The notes: generated from the letters alone by a model not told the origin. 5,499 nucleotides of DNA from an uncultured Oscillospiraceae bacterium (GCA_900549945.1 URQJ01000137.1:1-5499), one strand, 5' to 3'; counted from the stretch's first letter, positions 1 through 5,499 are shown. Translations and numbers: made by a program.

Positions 1-28
1 CTTTCCCTACACGACGCTCTTCCGATCT
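1..28 (+). other. Illumina TruSeq read-1 adapter remnant (artefact)
   Basis: The first 28 bases equal the last 28 bases of the Illumina TruSeq universal/read-1 adapter, beginning CTTTCCCTACACGACG and ending GCTCTTCCGATCT. Genomic sequence starts at position 29. Read on the minus strand, the adapter supplies six residues (DRKSVV) and a TAG stop at 9-7 that falsely close the exporter ATPase gene. This is adapter left untrimmed at a contig end, not part of the organism. Confidence 0.97.
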
Positions 29-642
29 AAATCGCTGCAAATATCGGCCGCATAGCGGAGCTGGTGCGTGCACAGCAGCACGGTCACGCCCTCCTCCCGC
101 GCCATGGCGGCGATCATGCGGTTGACGATTGCCGCAGACTCCGGGTCGAGCCCGCTGGTCGGCTCGTCGAGAAACAGAACCTGCGGGCTGTGGATCAGCG
201 CGCGGGCCAGCGACAGCCGCTGCTTCATGCCCGTGGAAAACGTGCCGGCCCTGCGGCCGCGCGCCGCCCAGAGATCGAGCTTTTTCAGCAGGTATTCCGC
301 CCGCGCGCGCACCTTGGCTTCCGGCAGGCCGAACAGCGCGCCGAAAAAGAGCAGGTTCTCCATTGCGCTCAGATGATGGTAGCACGCGGCCGTTTCGGTC
401 AGCACGCCGGTAAGCGCATGGATCTTCTCGCTTTCCTTGAAAGAGGACAGGCCGAGCACCGTGCTGTCGCCGACCGTCGGCTGAACCAAACCGGTCAGCA
501 GCTTCACGGTTGTCGTCTTGCCTGAGCCGTTCGGGCCGAGATACCCCATCACGCTGCCGGGCTCCACCGTGAGGTCCAGTCCGCTCAGCGCGACGACCTG
601 CTCGTATTTTTTTGTCAGGTTGGACGCCTGAATCGCGTACAT
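29..642 (-). CDS. ABC-2/CcmA-type exporter ATP-binding protein (3'-truncated)
   Basis: This is the cytoplasmic ATPase subunit of an ABC transporter; it hydrolyses ATP to drive a membrane permease. All nucleotide-binding motifs are visible: Walker A GPNGSGKT (residues 36-43), a glutamate (E83) where the Q-loop glutamine usually lies, signature STGMKQR (136-142), Walker B VLFLDEP (155-161), D-loop SGLD (163-166) and the H-loop histidine in CTH (193). The degenerate STGMKQR signature is typical of the CcmA/NatA/DrrA group (COG1131), which usually pairs with ABC-2 permeases for drugs, antibiotics or sodium. The start ATG at 642-640 has an AAGGAG ribosome binding site at 655-650, seven bases upstream. 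Only about 204 residues are genomic; the family usually has 230-310, so the C-terminus is missing. The gene lies 23 bases after the HD-domain gene, suggesting co-transcription. A permease gene probably follows beyond the left edge. The transported substrate cannot be told. Confidence 0.93.
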
Positions 643-665
643 AGCAAATCTCCTTCTCTGCCGCC

Positions 666-1250
666 TTACCGGGCCTCTGAGGTGCCCTTCTCCCGGAGAT
701 ACGTCGCCTCGAGATCGGCAAGGTGCAGCTTGACGGCGAGCGGATAACGGTCGAATGCCACGCTGATCGCAAAGCTGCCGCCGCGCGCCGCATCGTCAAA
801 GCCGCCCATGTGCCAGCGGATCGCCATCGCCTCGGCGGGCTTCAGGCGCATGAAGCGCTCGATCAGGTAGACCGATTTCTCGCCGTGCCCGAATGGGAAC
901 GCATCGTCCACGATGTAAAATGGCTTTTTCTCCCACTGCCCCGTCTCCTCATTCTTGACGTTGCGCGTGGACGTCTTATAAAACTGCGACTTGCACACGT
1001 CGTGCAGAAGCGCGCAGACCGCGTAGCTCTCCTCGCTGTCGCCCTCCTCGAAATACCGCTCGCGCAGCGTCTTGTAGACGTTGATGCTGTGCATCACGAG
1101 GCCGCTCGCACAGGCGCAGTGGAACTTTGTGCTCGCCGGCGCGGTGTAAAAATCCGTCGTATCAAGCCAGGAAAGCAGCTTCTGCGCGCCGTCGCGCGCG
1201 ATGTTCTCTGTAAACAGCGCAATAAATTCATCCCTGTAGGGGTTCGCCAT
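666..1250 (-). CDS. HD-domain hydrolase-like protein
   Basis: This 194-residue soluble protein resembles HD-superfamily metal-dependent phosphohydrolases. Candidate metal ligands occur in the expected order: H54 (in GLVMHSINVYK), the H83-D84 doublet (ALLHDVCKSQ), H122 (FPFGHGEKS), H147 (IRWHMGG) and a late aspartate, D179 (LHLADLEAT). This arrangement recalls the HD module of YhaM-type nucleases and related small Clostridia proteins, but no OB-fold or other nucleic-acid-binding domain is present, so a stand-alone phosphohydrolase is the safest reading. The substrate is unknown; nucleotides or short oligonucleotides are possible. There is no signal peptide or membrane segment. The ATG at 1250-1248 is preceded by GGGAG about ten bases upstream and a second purine run, GAGAGG, close to the start. 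A strong promoter and a hairpin leader precede it. The exporter ATPase gene follows after 23 bases. Confidence 0.8.
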   Translation of the reverse strand: MANPYRDEFIALFTENIARDGAQKLLSWLDTTDFYTAPASTKFHCACASGLVMHSINVYKTLRERYFEEGDSEESYAVCALLHDVCKSQFYKTSTRNVKNEETGQWEKKPFYIVDDAFPFGHGEKSVYLIERFMRLKPAEAMAIRWHMGGFDDAARGGSFAISVAFDRYPLAVKLHLADLEATYLREKGTSEAR

Positions 1251-1281
1251 TGCCTCTCACTCCCTGTTTCATTTACATATG

Positions 1282-1308
1282 CGGCCGCGCCCCTTTAGGC
1301 TGCGGCCG
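1282..1308 (-). promoter_or_regulatory. GC-rich hairpin in the leader of the HD-domain gene
   Basis: On the minus strand the arms CGGCCGC (1308-1302) and GCGGCCG (1288-1282) pair over seven bases. After one bulged A, three more pairs (GCC with GGC) close a short loop. The hairpin lies between the predicted transcription start and the ribosome binding site of the HD gene. No U-tract follows on the minus strand, so it is not a typical terminator. It could stabilise or modulate the leader. No known riboswitch class is recognised. Confidence 0.5.
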
Positions 1309-1324
1309 TTTATCACTCAAAAAG

Positions 1325-1353
1325 AGTATAGCACAAAGTCCGCGCTTTTTCAA
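1325..1353 (-). promoter_or_regulatory. Sigma-A-type promoter for the HD gene and exporter ATPase
   Basis: The minus strand carries a -35 box TTGAAA (1353-1348), a 17-base spacer and a -10 box TATACT (1330-1325). A TG one base upstream of the -10 makes it an extended -10. This is close to the sigma-70/sigma-A consensus with ideal spacing. Transcription would start near 1318, giving a leader of about 68 bases before the ATG at 1250. A small inverted repeat, ACTC-N5-GAGT (1327-1315), overlaps the predicted start. Confidence 0.75.
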
Positions 1354-1388
1354 ACGCTTTCGTGCGGCGGCGCCGGGAGGCAGCACCC

Positions 1389-1765
1389 TCACGCCTGATG
1401 CGCAAGCCTCTACTGGGCCGGCGCGCCGCAGTCCGCCCTGTCCGAAGCCATAAGCAGGATAATCGCGATCAGCTCCTCCTGCGCGTACTCCATTTCGATC
1501 CTGTTGACCGCGAAAAAAACCAGCATCGCGTGCACGCCCGTCCGCTTGTTTCGTCCAGAAAGGCGCGGTTGCCGATCAGGCCGAACCCCAGCCGCGCCGC
1601 CTTTTAAAGGATCGACGGATACGCCTCCGCGCCCGAAAACGCCTGAAACGGCGCGTTCAGCGCGGAATCCAGCAGCGATTCGTTGCGGAGCCCGTCCGTT
1701 CCGCCAAAGCCCCGCACCATCGCTGCGTGCAGCGCCAAAATCTGCGTCTTTGTCAGCCCCTTCAT
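1389..1765 (-). pseudogene. doc: Decayed Doc/Fic-family toxin
   Basis: The remnant aligns by eye to Doc-type death-on-curing toxins, which in intact form modify translation factor EF-Tu. From ATG 1765 it reads MKGLTKTQILALHAAM, then GLRNESLLDSALNAPFQ and AYPSIL, which are classical Doc features. An in-frame TAA (1606-1604) replaces codon 54. The frame then continues KAARLGFGLIGN, R where the Fic-motif histidine belongs (codon 1567-1565), AFLD, then loses one G near 1552, where GGAAAC would encode the GN of DGNKR. The shifted frame continues NKRTGVHAMLVFFAVN and EELIAIILLMASD to a TAG (1412-1410) at a likely tryptophan codon, followed by RLAHQA and TGA (1391-1389). Adding back one base gives 126 codons including the stop, matching the usual Doc length. 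Its start overlaps the antitoxin stop in an ATGA. With two stops, one deletion and loss of the catalytic His, it cannot make active toxin. Confidence 0.88.
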
Positions 1766-1984
1766 TTTGCAAGCATCTCGCAAGCCTTTTGTTTTTTCTC
1801 CTTGAGCCGCTGCCTGCACGGTGCAGTCCTGTGCGGGCTGCTCCGCCTCTGTTTTGCTGAATTCCACGATCAGATAGCGCGGCGCGCCGTTTTCATCCAC
1901 AAGCCGGGTCACGCGCGAAAGATCCTGCGCGGCCTCTTCAATCGATACCGTATATTTCTCATCCGCAAGCAGTAGATTCCCGCC
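1762..1984 (-). pseudogene. phd: Decayed Phd/YefM-like antitoxin
   Basis: The frame is open from 1984, just after a TGA at 1987-1985. It reads LLADEKYTVSIEEAAQDLS, then VTRLVDENGAPRYLIVEFSK. This is the small Phd/YefM-type antitoxin fold, in which the N-terminus binds operator DNA and the C-terminus wraps the toxin. There is no ATG, GTG or TTG at the expected start; CTG at 1972, behind a GAGG-like site (1986-1983), is the best remaining candidate, and the GTG at 1912 would lose the N-terminal third. Around 1813-1804 the frame slips (one base inserted or two lost). The alternative frame then reads RLKEKKQKACEMLAK and ends with TGA at 1764-1762, overlapping the toxin ATG as ATGA, a normal antitoxin-toxin junction. 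In its present form the frame runs without a stop from the antitoxin straight into the toxin remnant. Reconstructed length is about 70 residues, usual for such antitoxins. Confidence 0.78.
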
Positions 1985-2010
1985 TCAGAACGATTCTCTA
2001 TTCCCGGAAT

Positions 2011-2038
2011 ATTATACCACATTTTAAGCCTGATTCAA
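2011..2038 (-). promoter_or_regulatory. Near-consensus promoter of the toxin-antitoxin remnant
   Basis: The minus strand shows a -35 TTGAAT (2038-2033), a 16-base spacer and a perfect -10 TATAAT (2016-2011). TGG directly precedes the -10, forming an extended -10. The predicted start lies near 2004, about 30 bases before the antitoxin remnant. It sits just downstream of the importer operon terminator, so this transcription unit is independent. Confidence 0.8.
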
Positions 2039-2061
2039 CCCTGACGCCGCATGCAAGACGC

Positions 2062-2100
2062 AGAAAAAGAGCCGGAATCCCCTGCGGTATCCGACTCTTT
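2062..2100 (-). terminator. Rho-independent terminator of the importer operon
   Basis: On the minus strand the arms AAAGAGTCGGA (2100-2090) and TCCGGCTCTTT (2076-2066) form an 11-base stem with one U-G wobble. The U-rich run TTTTTCT follows within and just after the 3' arm (2068-2062). It lies about 43 bases after the stop of the second permease gene, as expected for the end of the operon. It also insulates the next promoter from read-through. On the plus strand the hairpin is followed by a T-rich stretch and might work weakly in that direction, but no gene there needs it. Confidence 0.88.
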
Positions 2101-2142
2101 CCTTTGCTTTTAGAACTATATGATCCTAATTGCGCGTCTGCC

Positions 2143-3027
2143 TCAGCCCTTGACCGCACCGATGGCGATACCCTTGACGAAATACTTCTGCATGAAGGGG
2201 TAGATGATCATGATCGGCAGAACGCCCATCACGGTCAGCGCCATGCGCACGGAGGTGGACGGCAGATCGGCGCTGTTTACATTGCCGCCGGACTGCGCCT
2301 GCTGCCGCAGGGAATCGAGATCGCGCTGAATGTTCATCAGCAGAACCTGTATGCTGAACATCCTGTCGTCGTTGAGGTAGTACAGGCCGTTCATCCAGTC
2401 GTTCCAGTAGGCGAGGCCGACGAGAAGTCCGATCGTCGCGATGATCGGCAGCGCCATCGGCAGAACGATGCCGTAGAGGATTCTGAACTCATTGGCGCCG
2501 TCTATGCGCGCCGCCTCGATAACGGCGTCGGGAATATTCGCTGTAAAGTACGTGCGCATCATGATGACGTTGAACGCACCCATCAAGAGGTTCGGCACGA
2601 GCAGCGCCACCAGCGTGTTGCGGATGTGGAAGGTCTGCGTCCACATCATGTACGAGGGTACGAGGCCGCCGGAAAACAGCATTGTGAAGAACAGATAAAA
2701 CGCGAAGATGTTTCGGCAGGGCAGGTCCTTTCTCGAAAGCGGATAGGCGTACAGGGTCGTAAGCAGCAGGTTGAGCACCGTGCCGACCGCCGTGACCAGA
2801 AAGGAAATGCCGTAGCCGCGGACCACCGCCGTGGAGTCCGTCAAAAGATACGCATAGGCGTAGCTGCTGAATTTTTCAGGAAAGAAGCTGTAGCCGTTTG
2901 TGATCAGCGTCTGCTCCTCCGTGAAGGAGGACATGATCAGCAAAATGAACGGCGCGACCGCGCAAAGGCTGAGAAAGACCAGCAGGATGTGCGCAAAAAC
3001 TTGAAATCCTCTTCCTTTTTCTACCAT
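2143..3027 (-). CDS. LplC/YtcP-type sugar ABC transporter permease
   Basis: This is an integral membrane subunit of a carbohydrate-type ABC importer (MalG-like half; LplC/YtcP/AraQ group). The 294 residues contain about six hydrophobic segments, near residues 9-31, 72-95, 107-127, 137-157, 190-209 and 262-281. The cytoplasmic EAA loop that docks the ATPase is clear: EAARIDGANE at 171-180, continuing to LP at 189-190. The C-terminal YPFMQKYFVKGIAIGAVKG is a hallmark of this subgroup. I chose ATG 3027 because AAGGAGG (3043-3037) lies nine bases upstream. The frame stays open to a TTG at 3048, but that start would place the ribosome binding site inside the gene. The upstream permease stops 17 bases before this ATG, so the two are translated from one message. 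Heterodimer formation with that permease is inferred from the family. Confidence 0.95.
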   Translation of the reverse strand: MVEKGRGFQVFAHILLVFLSLCAVAPFILLIMSSFTEEQTLITNGYSFFPEKFSSYAYAYLLTDSTAVVRGYGISFLVTAVGTVLNLLLTTLYAYPLSRKDLPCRNIFAFYLFFTMLFSGGLVPSYMMWTQTFHIRNTLVALLVPNLLMGAFNVIMMRTYFTANIPDAVIEAARIDGANEFRILYGIVLPMALPIIATIGLLVGLAYWNDWMNGLYYLNDDRMFSIQVLLMNIQRDLDSLRQQAQSGGNVNSADLPSTSVRMALTVMGVLPIMIIYPFMQKYFVKGIAIGAVKG

Positions 3028-3044
3028 ACTCTGCTGCCTCCTTC

Positions 3045-3962
3045 TCAAAACAGGGAACTCTCGCTGTCCAGCTTGCGGACAACAAAATTCGCGCTTACAA
3101 CCAGAATGAAACCCACAACCGACTGATACACGCCGGCCGCCGAGGACATGCCGATATTGTTCGTCTGCATCAGGCCGCGGTACACGTATGTGTCGATGGT
3201 CTGGGTCACGCTGATCAGCGGGCCGGAATTCTGCGGCACCTGATAGAACAGGCCGAAATCTGAACGGAAAATGCCGCCCAGCGCCATCAGCGTCAAAATG
3301 ATGATCGTAGATTTCAGGCTCGGCAGCGTGATGCTGCGGATCTGCTGCCAGCGTGTGGCGCCGTCCACCACGGCGGCCTCATACAGCGTGTGGTCGATGC
3401 CGCAGATCGTGGCGTAGTACAGGATCATATTGTACCCGAGACCCTTCCAGATGTTGATGATCACCAGAATGACCGGCCAGTATTGAGGCTGCGTGTACCA
3501 GTCGACAGCCTCCATGCCGAAGGCCTTCAGAACGGAATTATTGATATAACCGTTGCTGCTGCTCAGGAACGCAAACGCGAGATAACTGACGATGACCATG
3601 GAGATCAGATAGGGAATCAAAATCACGGTCTGATACACCTGCTTGGCGCTCTTGCTGCGCACCTCGTTGAGAATGATCGCGACCGCGATAGCGAGCACCG
3701 TGCCGAGCACGATAAACACCAGATTGTAAAGCAGCGTGTTGCGGGTCATAACAAAGGCGTCGTCCGTGCGGAACAGAAATTCAAAGTTATCGAGGCCGCA
3801 CCACGGGCTGCCGTAGATGCCGTCTCTGGCGTTGTACTGCCGGAAAGCGATCTGAATGCCAAACATCGGGATATAGCAGTTGACAAACAGGTAGATGACG
3901 CCGGGCAAGAACATCAGGTAAAGGGGCCAGAAGCGCTTCATCGTTTTTCCGACATTCTTCAT
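3045..3962 (-). CDS. LplB/YteP-type sugar ABC transporter permease
   Basis: This is the first membrane subunit of the importer (MalF-like half, LplB/YteP group, COG4209). It has 305 residues from the chosen start. Hydrophobic segments lie near residues 11-33, 76-100, 112-134, 162-182, 216-236 and 273-295. The EAA loop reads EAAVVDGATRWQQIRSITLP at 195-214 and would contact an ATPase. The N-terminal region with YLMFLPGVIYLFVNCYIPMFG and the FRQYN element after it are typical of the subgroup. ATG 3962 is preferred over ATG 3968 because the GGGAGG site lies directly against the earlier ATG but about seven bases from the later one. A roughly 100-base gap with a strong hairpin separates it from the binding-protein gene upstream; the second permease follows closely. 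The substrate is probably an oligosaccharide, by family, but its identity is not shown. Confidence 0.95.
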   Translation of the reverse strand: MKNVGKTMKRFWPLYLMFLPGVIYLFVNCYIPMFGIQIAFRQYNARDGIYGSPWCGLDNFEFLFRTDDAFVMTRNTLLYNLVFIVLGTVLAIAVAIILNEVRSKSAKQVYQTVILIPYLISMVIVSYLAFAFLSSSNGYINNSVLKAFGMEAVDWYTQPQYWPVILVIINIWKGLGYNMILYYATICGIDHTLYEAAVVDGATRWQQIRSITLPSLKSTIIILTLMALGGIFRSDFGLFYQVPQNSGPLISVTQTIDTYVYRGLMQTNNIGMSSAAGVYQSVVGFILVVSANFVVRKLDSESSLF

Positions 3963-3997
3963 ATTCATTCCTCCCTAGGATGGATTGCACAAGAAGC

Positions 3998-4033
3998 GGA
4001 AGGCGGGCCGGGAAGCTCCCGCACCCGCCTTCC
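3998..4033 (-). promoter_or_regulatory. Intercistronic hairpin between binding protein and permease genes
   Basis: Perfect ten-base arms (GGAAGGCGGG, 4033-4024, with CCCGCCTTCC, 4007-3998) enclose a second five-base stem (CGGGA with TCCCG, 4021-4017 and 4013-4009) around a three-base loop. Only a small internal loop separates the two stems. It lies 34 bases after the binding-protein stop and 35 bases before the permease start. The minus strand downstream has GCTTCTTG rather than a U-tract, so it is at best a leaky terminator. In binding-protein operons such hairpins commonly block 3' decay of the upstream message, raising binding-protein output over permease. That role is inferred here. Confidence 0.7.
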
Positions 4034-4067
4034 ATGTATTGCGCGATTATGTAGCAGGCTATGAGGC

Positions 4068-5498
4068 TCAGCCCTTGCTTGCCAGATATTCATCCAGCTG
4101 CTTCTGCTTTTCCTCGATGATCTCGTTGATGCCGGCAGCTTCCAGATCTGCAATGAACTTCGGCAGGTTCTCCGCGGGGTCCATCGTGCCCCAGCGCAGC
4201 GCCGTGTGATACTCGGAAACCACGTTGTTGCAGGCAGTCACCTGATTCAACACCGGGTTGCTGTCCCAAGAGAAGCCGTGCGCCGGGCTTGCGACGCCGC
4301 TCTCATTGAACGTGTTGAGCTGATCCCACAAATCGGCCTCGGCGCCCTCCCAGATCGGTGTGATCTGCTGGTTCGGCCAGCCCCAGTCCACGGAGGAGTA
4401 GCCGCTCGAGTTCGGGTCCACACCCTCGGGCGTGCTGATAAAGGTTTTGGTGTCGTCCGTATACGCCCAGTGCTTGCCCTCGATGCCGTTGATGAAGAGG
4501 TTCGAGACCTCGGCGTTTGTGTACATCAGGTTCCAAAGCTCCATCGCCTTTTCGGGGTTTGAGGAACTGTAGGGAATGATGAATGAGTTGCCGTTCGAGA
4601 TATCGGTGTACTTGTACGGCTCAATCACCTTCATAAAGACGACCTCTTTGCCGGTGGACTTGTAGTTTTCAAGCTCCTTGCCGGGCTTCCAGTTCTCGAA
4701 CATCGCGAAGCCGTTGCCGGAAAGCAGGTTGTTCTCCGTCGTCGTGGTCGCGTCGGGCATAATCAGGCCCTCGCTGTTCCACTTGTACATCATCTCGCAG
4801 AATTCGCGGTAGCTGTCCATCGAATAGTAATCCACGACCTCGGTACTGTCCTCGAAGGCGTTCTCCAAAACACCGAGATTATCGCCGAGCGGGTCGATCG
4901 GCAGAGACTCCTGCATGCCGCCGCCAGCCCATGTGGGCACCAGCGGATACATATCGGGGTACGCCTCATGCACCTTCGTCAGGATCTCGTACATGTCCTC
5001 ATAGGTGCCGTATTCGGGCACCTCGATGCCGAGCGCATCCACAATATCCTTGCGCATGGAGAAGCCGGCGGAACGGGAGGTATCTTTCATATCGGGCAGC
5101 GCGTATAGCACGCCGCCGAACCGGCAGGCGTCCAGATCCACGGGGTCGATGATCTCAAGCGCCCCTTGGCCGTACTGCTCGACCAGATCGTCCAGCGCCG
5201 TGGCATAGCTGTTGCGGACAATGGCCGCAAGCTGGCCGGAAACGTTGTTGTAGTTCAGCATATCGATGGCTTCGCCGGAGGTCAGCGCCAAATTAATCTG
5301 CTCGGCGTCCTGCCCGCGGACCAGCTCGATTTCGGCGCCGATCTCCTCGCGGGTGATCGCGCTGATCGCCTCGGCCACCTCGTTGCAGTCGTCCGTATCC
5401 GCCGTGCCAACGCCCCATACAACCAGCTTTACAACCTCACCGCTGCCGCTCGTGCCGCCGGAATCGGCGCCGTCCGCGCTGTTCGTACCGCCGCTGCT
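4068..5498 (-). CDS. Extracellular sugar-type solute-binding protein, DUF3502-like (5'-truncated)
   Basis: This is the substrate-capturing subunit of the importer, expected to be a lipoprotein on the outer face of the membrane. The frame is open to the right edge, with 476 visible residues; the signal peptide and lipobox cysteine lie beyond it. Visible residues 1-20 are a Ser/Gly-rich linker (SSGGTNSADG...), as seen just after the lipidated cysteine in Gram-positive binding proteins. The mature fold opens with EVVKLVVWGVGT, the first strand of family-1 binding proteins. The C-terminal section (GFSWDSNPV at about 408-416, then LPKFIADLEAAGI and EKQKQLDEYL at 463-472) matches the DUF3502 domain of LplA/LipO/YtcQ-like proteins. 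Tryptophans and tyrosines are frequent, as in sugar-binding clefts. A GTG at 5378 could be mistaken for the start, but homology continues upstream of it. It is the first visible gene of the operon, and its promoter is outside the window. The specific substrate is unknown. Confidence 0.93.
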   Translation of the reverse strand, partial: SSGGTNSADGADSGGTSGSGEVVKLVVWGVGTADTDDCNEVAEAISAITREEIGAEIELVRGQDAEQINLALTSGEAIDMLNYNNVSGQLAAIVRNSYATALDDLVEQYGQGALEIIDPVDLDACRFGGVLYALPDMKDTSRSAGFSMRKDIVDALGIEVPEYGTYEDMYEILTKVHEAYPDMYPLVPTWAGGGMQESLPIDPLGDNLGVLENAFEDSTEVVDYYSMDSYREFCEMMYKWNSEGLIMPDATTTTENNLLSGNGFAMFENWKPGKELENYKSTGKEVVFMKVIEPYKYTDISNGNSFIIPYSSSNPEKAMELWNLMYTNAEVSNLFINGIEGKHWAYTDDTKTFISTPEGVDPNSSGYSSVDWGWPNQQITPIWEGAEADLWDQLNTFNESGVASPAHGFSWDSNPVLNQVTACNNVVSEYHTALRWGTMDPAENLPKFIADLEAAGINEIIEEKQKQLDEYLASKG

Positions 5499-5499
5499 G

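Noticed and set aside
64..525. Long plus-strand open frame opposite the exporter ATPase
   Set aside because: It is antisense to a gene with every ABC motif, is rich in Arg/Ala/Gln as expected for a GC-rich shadow frame, and shows no recognisable domain.
1282..1308. Hairpin as a plus-strand terminator
   Set aside because: A short TTTAT follows on the plus strand, but no plus-strand gene ends here and the T-run is weak.
1504..1860. Plus-strand open frame across the toxin-antitoxin remnant
   Set aside because: Its sequence is Pro/Arg/Ala-rich with no family resemblance, while the opposite strand shows clear Phd and Doc homology in pieces.
3028..3048. TTG at 3048 as the start of the second permease
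   Set aside because: The AAGGAGG ribosome binding site would lie inside the coding region, and the ATG at 3027 is ideally spaced from it.
2104..3126. 340-residue plus-strand open frame opposite the LplC-type permease
   Set aside because: It lies opposite a permease with a clear EAA loop and conserved C-terminus. Its composition (His, Arg, Asp, Gln, Val-rich, low complexity) is that of an antisense shadow.
3390..4064. 224-residue plus-strand open frame opposite the LplB-type permease
   Set aside because: It is antisense to a well-supported permease, with the same shadow-like composition and no domain signature. It also runs through the intercistronic hairpin.
4068..5378. GTG at 5378 as the start of the solute-binding protein
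   Set aside because: The frame stays open to the window edge and encodes the first beta-strand and a Ser/Gly linker upstream of this GTG, so it is an internal valine.
1..5499. CRISPR array, tRNA, rRNA or insertion sequence
   Set aside because: No regularly spaced direct repeats, no tRNA-like cloverleaf, no rRNA segment, and no transposase or terminal inverted repeats were seen.

Overview
The window is GC-rich and every gene in it reads on the minus strand. It looks like a metagenome or draft-genome contig from a Gram-positive gut-type Clostridia (Oscillospiraceae/Ruminococcaceae-like). This is inferred from the strong AGGAG-type ribosome binding sites, the LplABC-type importer with a DUF3502-like binding protein, and the style of the Phd/Doc pair. 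The taxonomy is inference only. Positions 1-28 are not biological: they match the 3' end of the Illumina TruSeq read-1 adapter exactly.

Layout in transcription order, right to left. (1) About 5499-2064: an ABC sugar-type importer operon. It encodes a lipoprotein-like solute-binding protein (N-terminus cut off by the right edge), an LplB/YteP-type permease and an LplC/YtcP-type permease, and ends in a clear Rho-independent terminator. A long GC-rich hairpin lies between the binding-protein gene and the first permease gene. No ATPase is encoded, so the importer probably borrows a shared MsmX/MsmK-type ATPase. (2) About 2038-1389: a near-consensus promoter followed by a dead Phd/Doc-type toxin-antitoxin module. 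Both genes are recognisable but broken: no canonical antitoxin start, an antitoxin frameshift, two in-frame stops in the toxin, a one-base deletion inside the Fic motif, and the motif histidine replaced by arginine. (3) About 1353-1: a second strong promoter, a structured leader, an HD-domain hydrolase-like gene, and 23 bases later an ABC-2/CcmA-type exporter ATPase whose 3' end is replaced by adapter.

The importer genes form one functional unit: a surface binding protein delivers a saccharide-like substrate to a heterodimeric permease. The HD gene and the exporter ATPase probably share one transcript, but no common function is evident. I found no convincing new biological system. The most informative items are the decayed toxin-antitoxin locus, the intercistronic hairpin and the adapter artefact.
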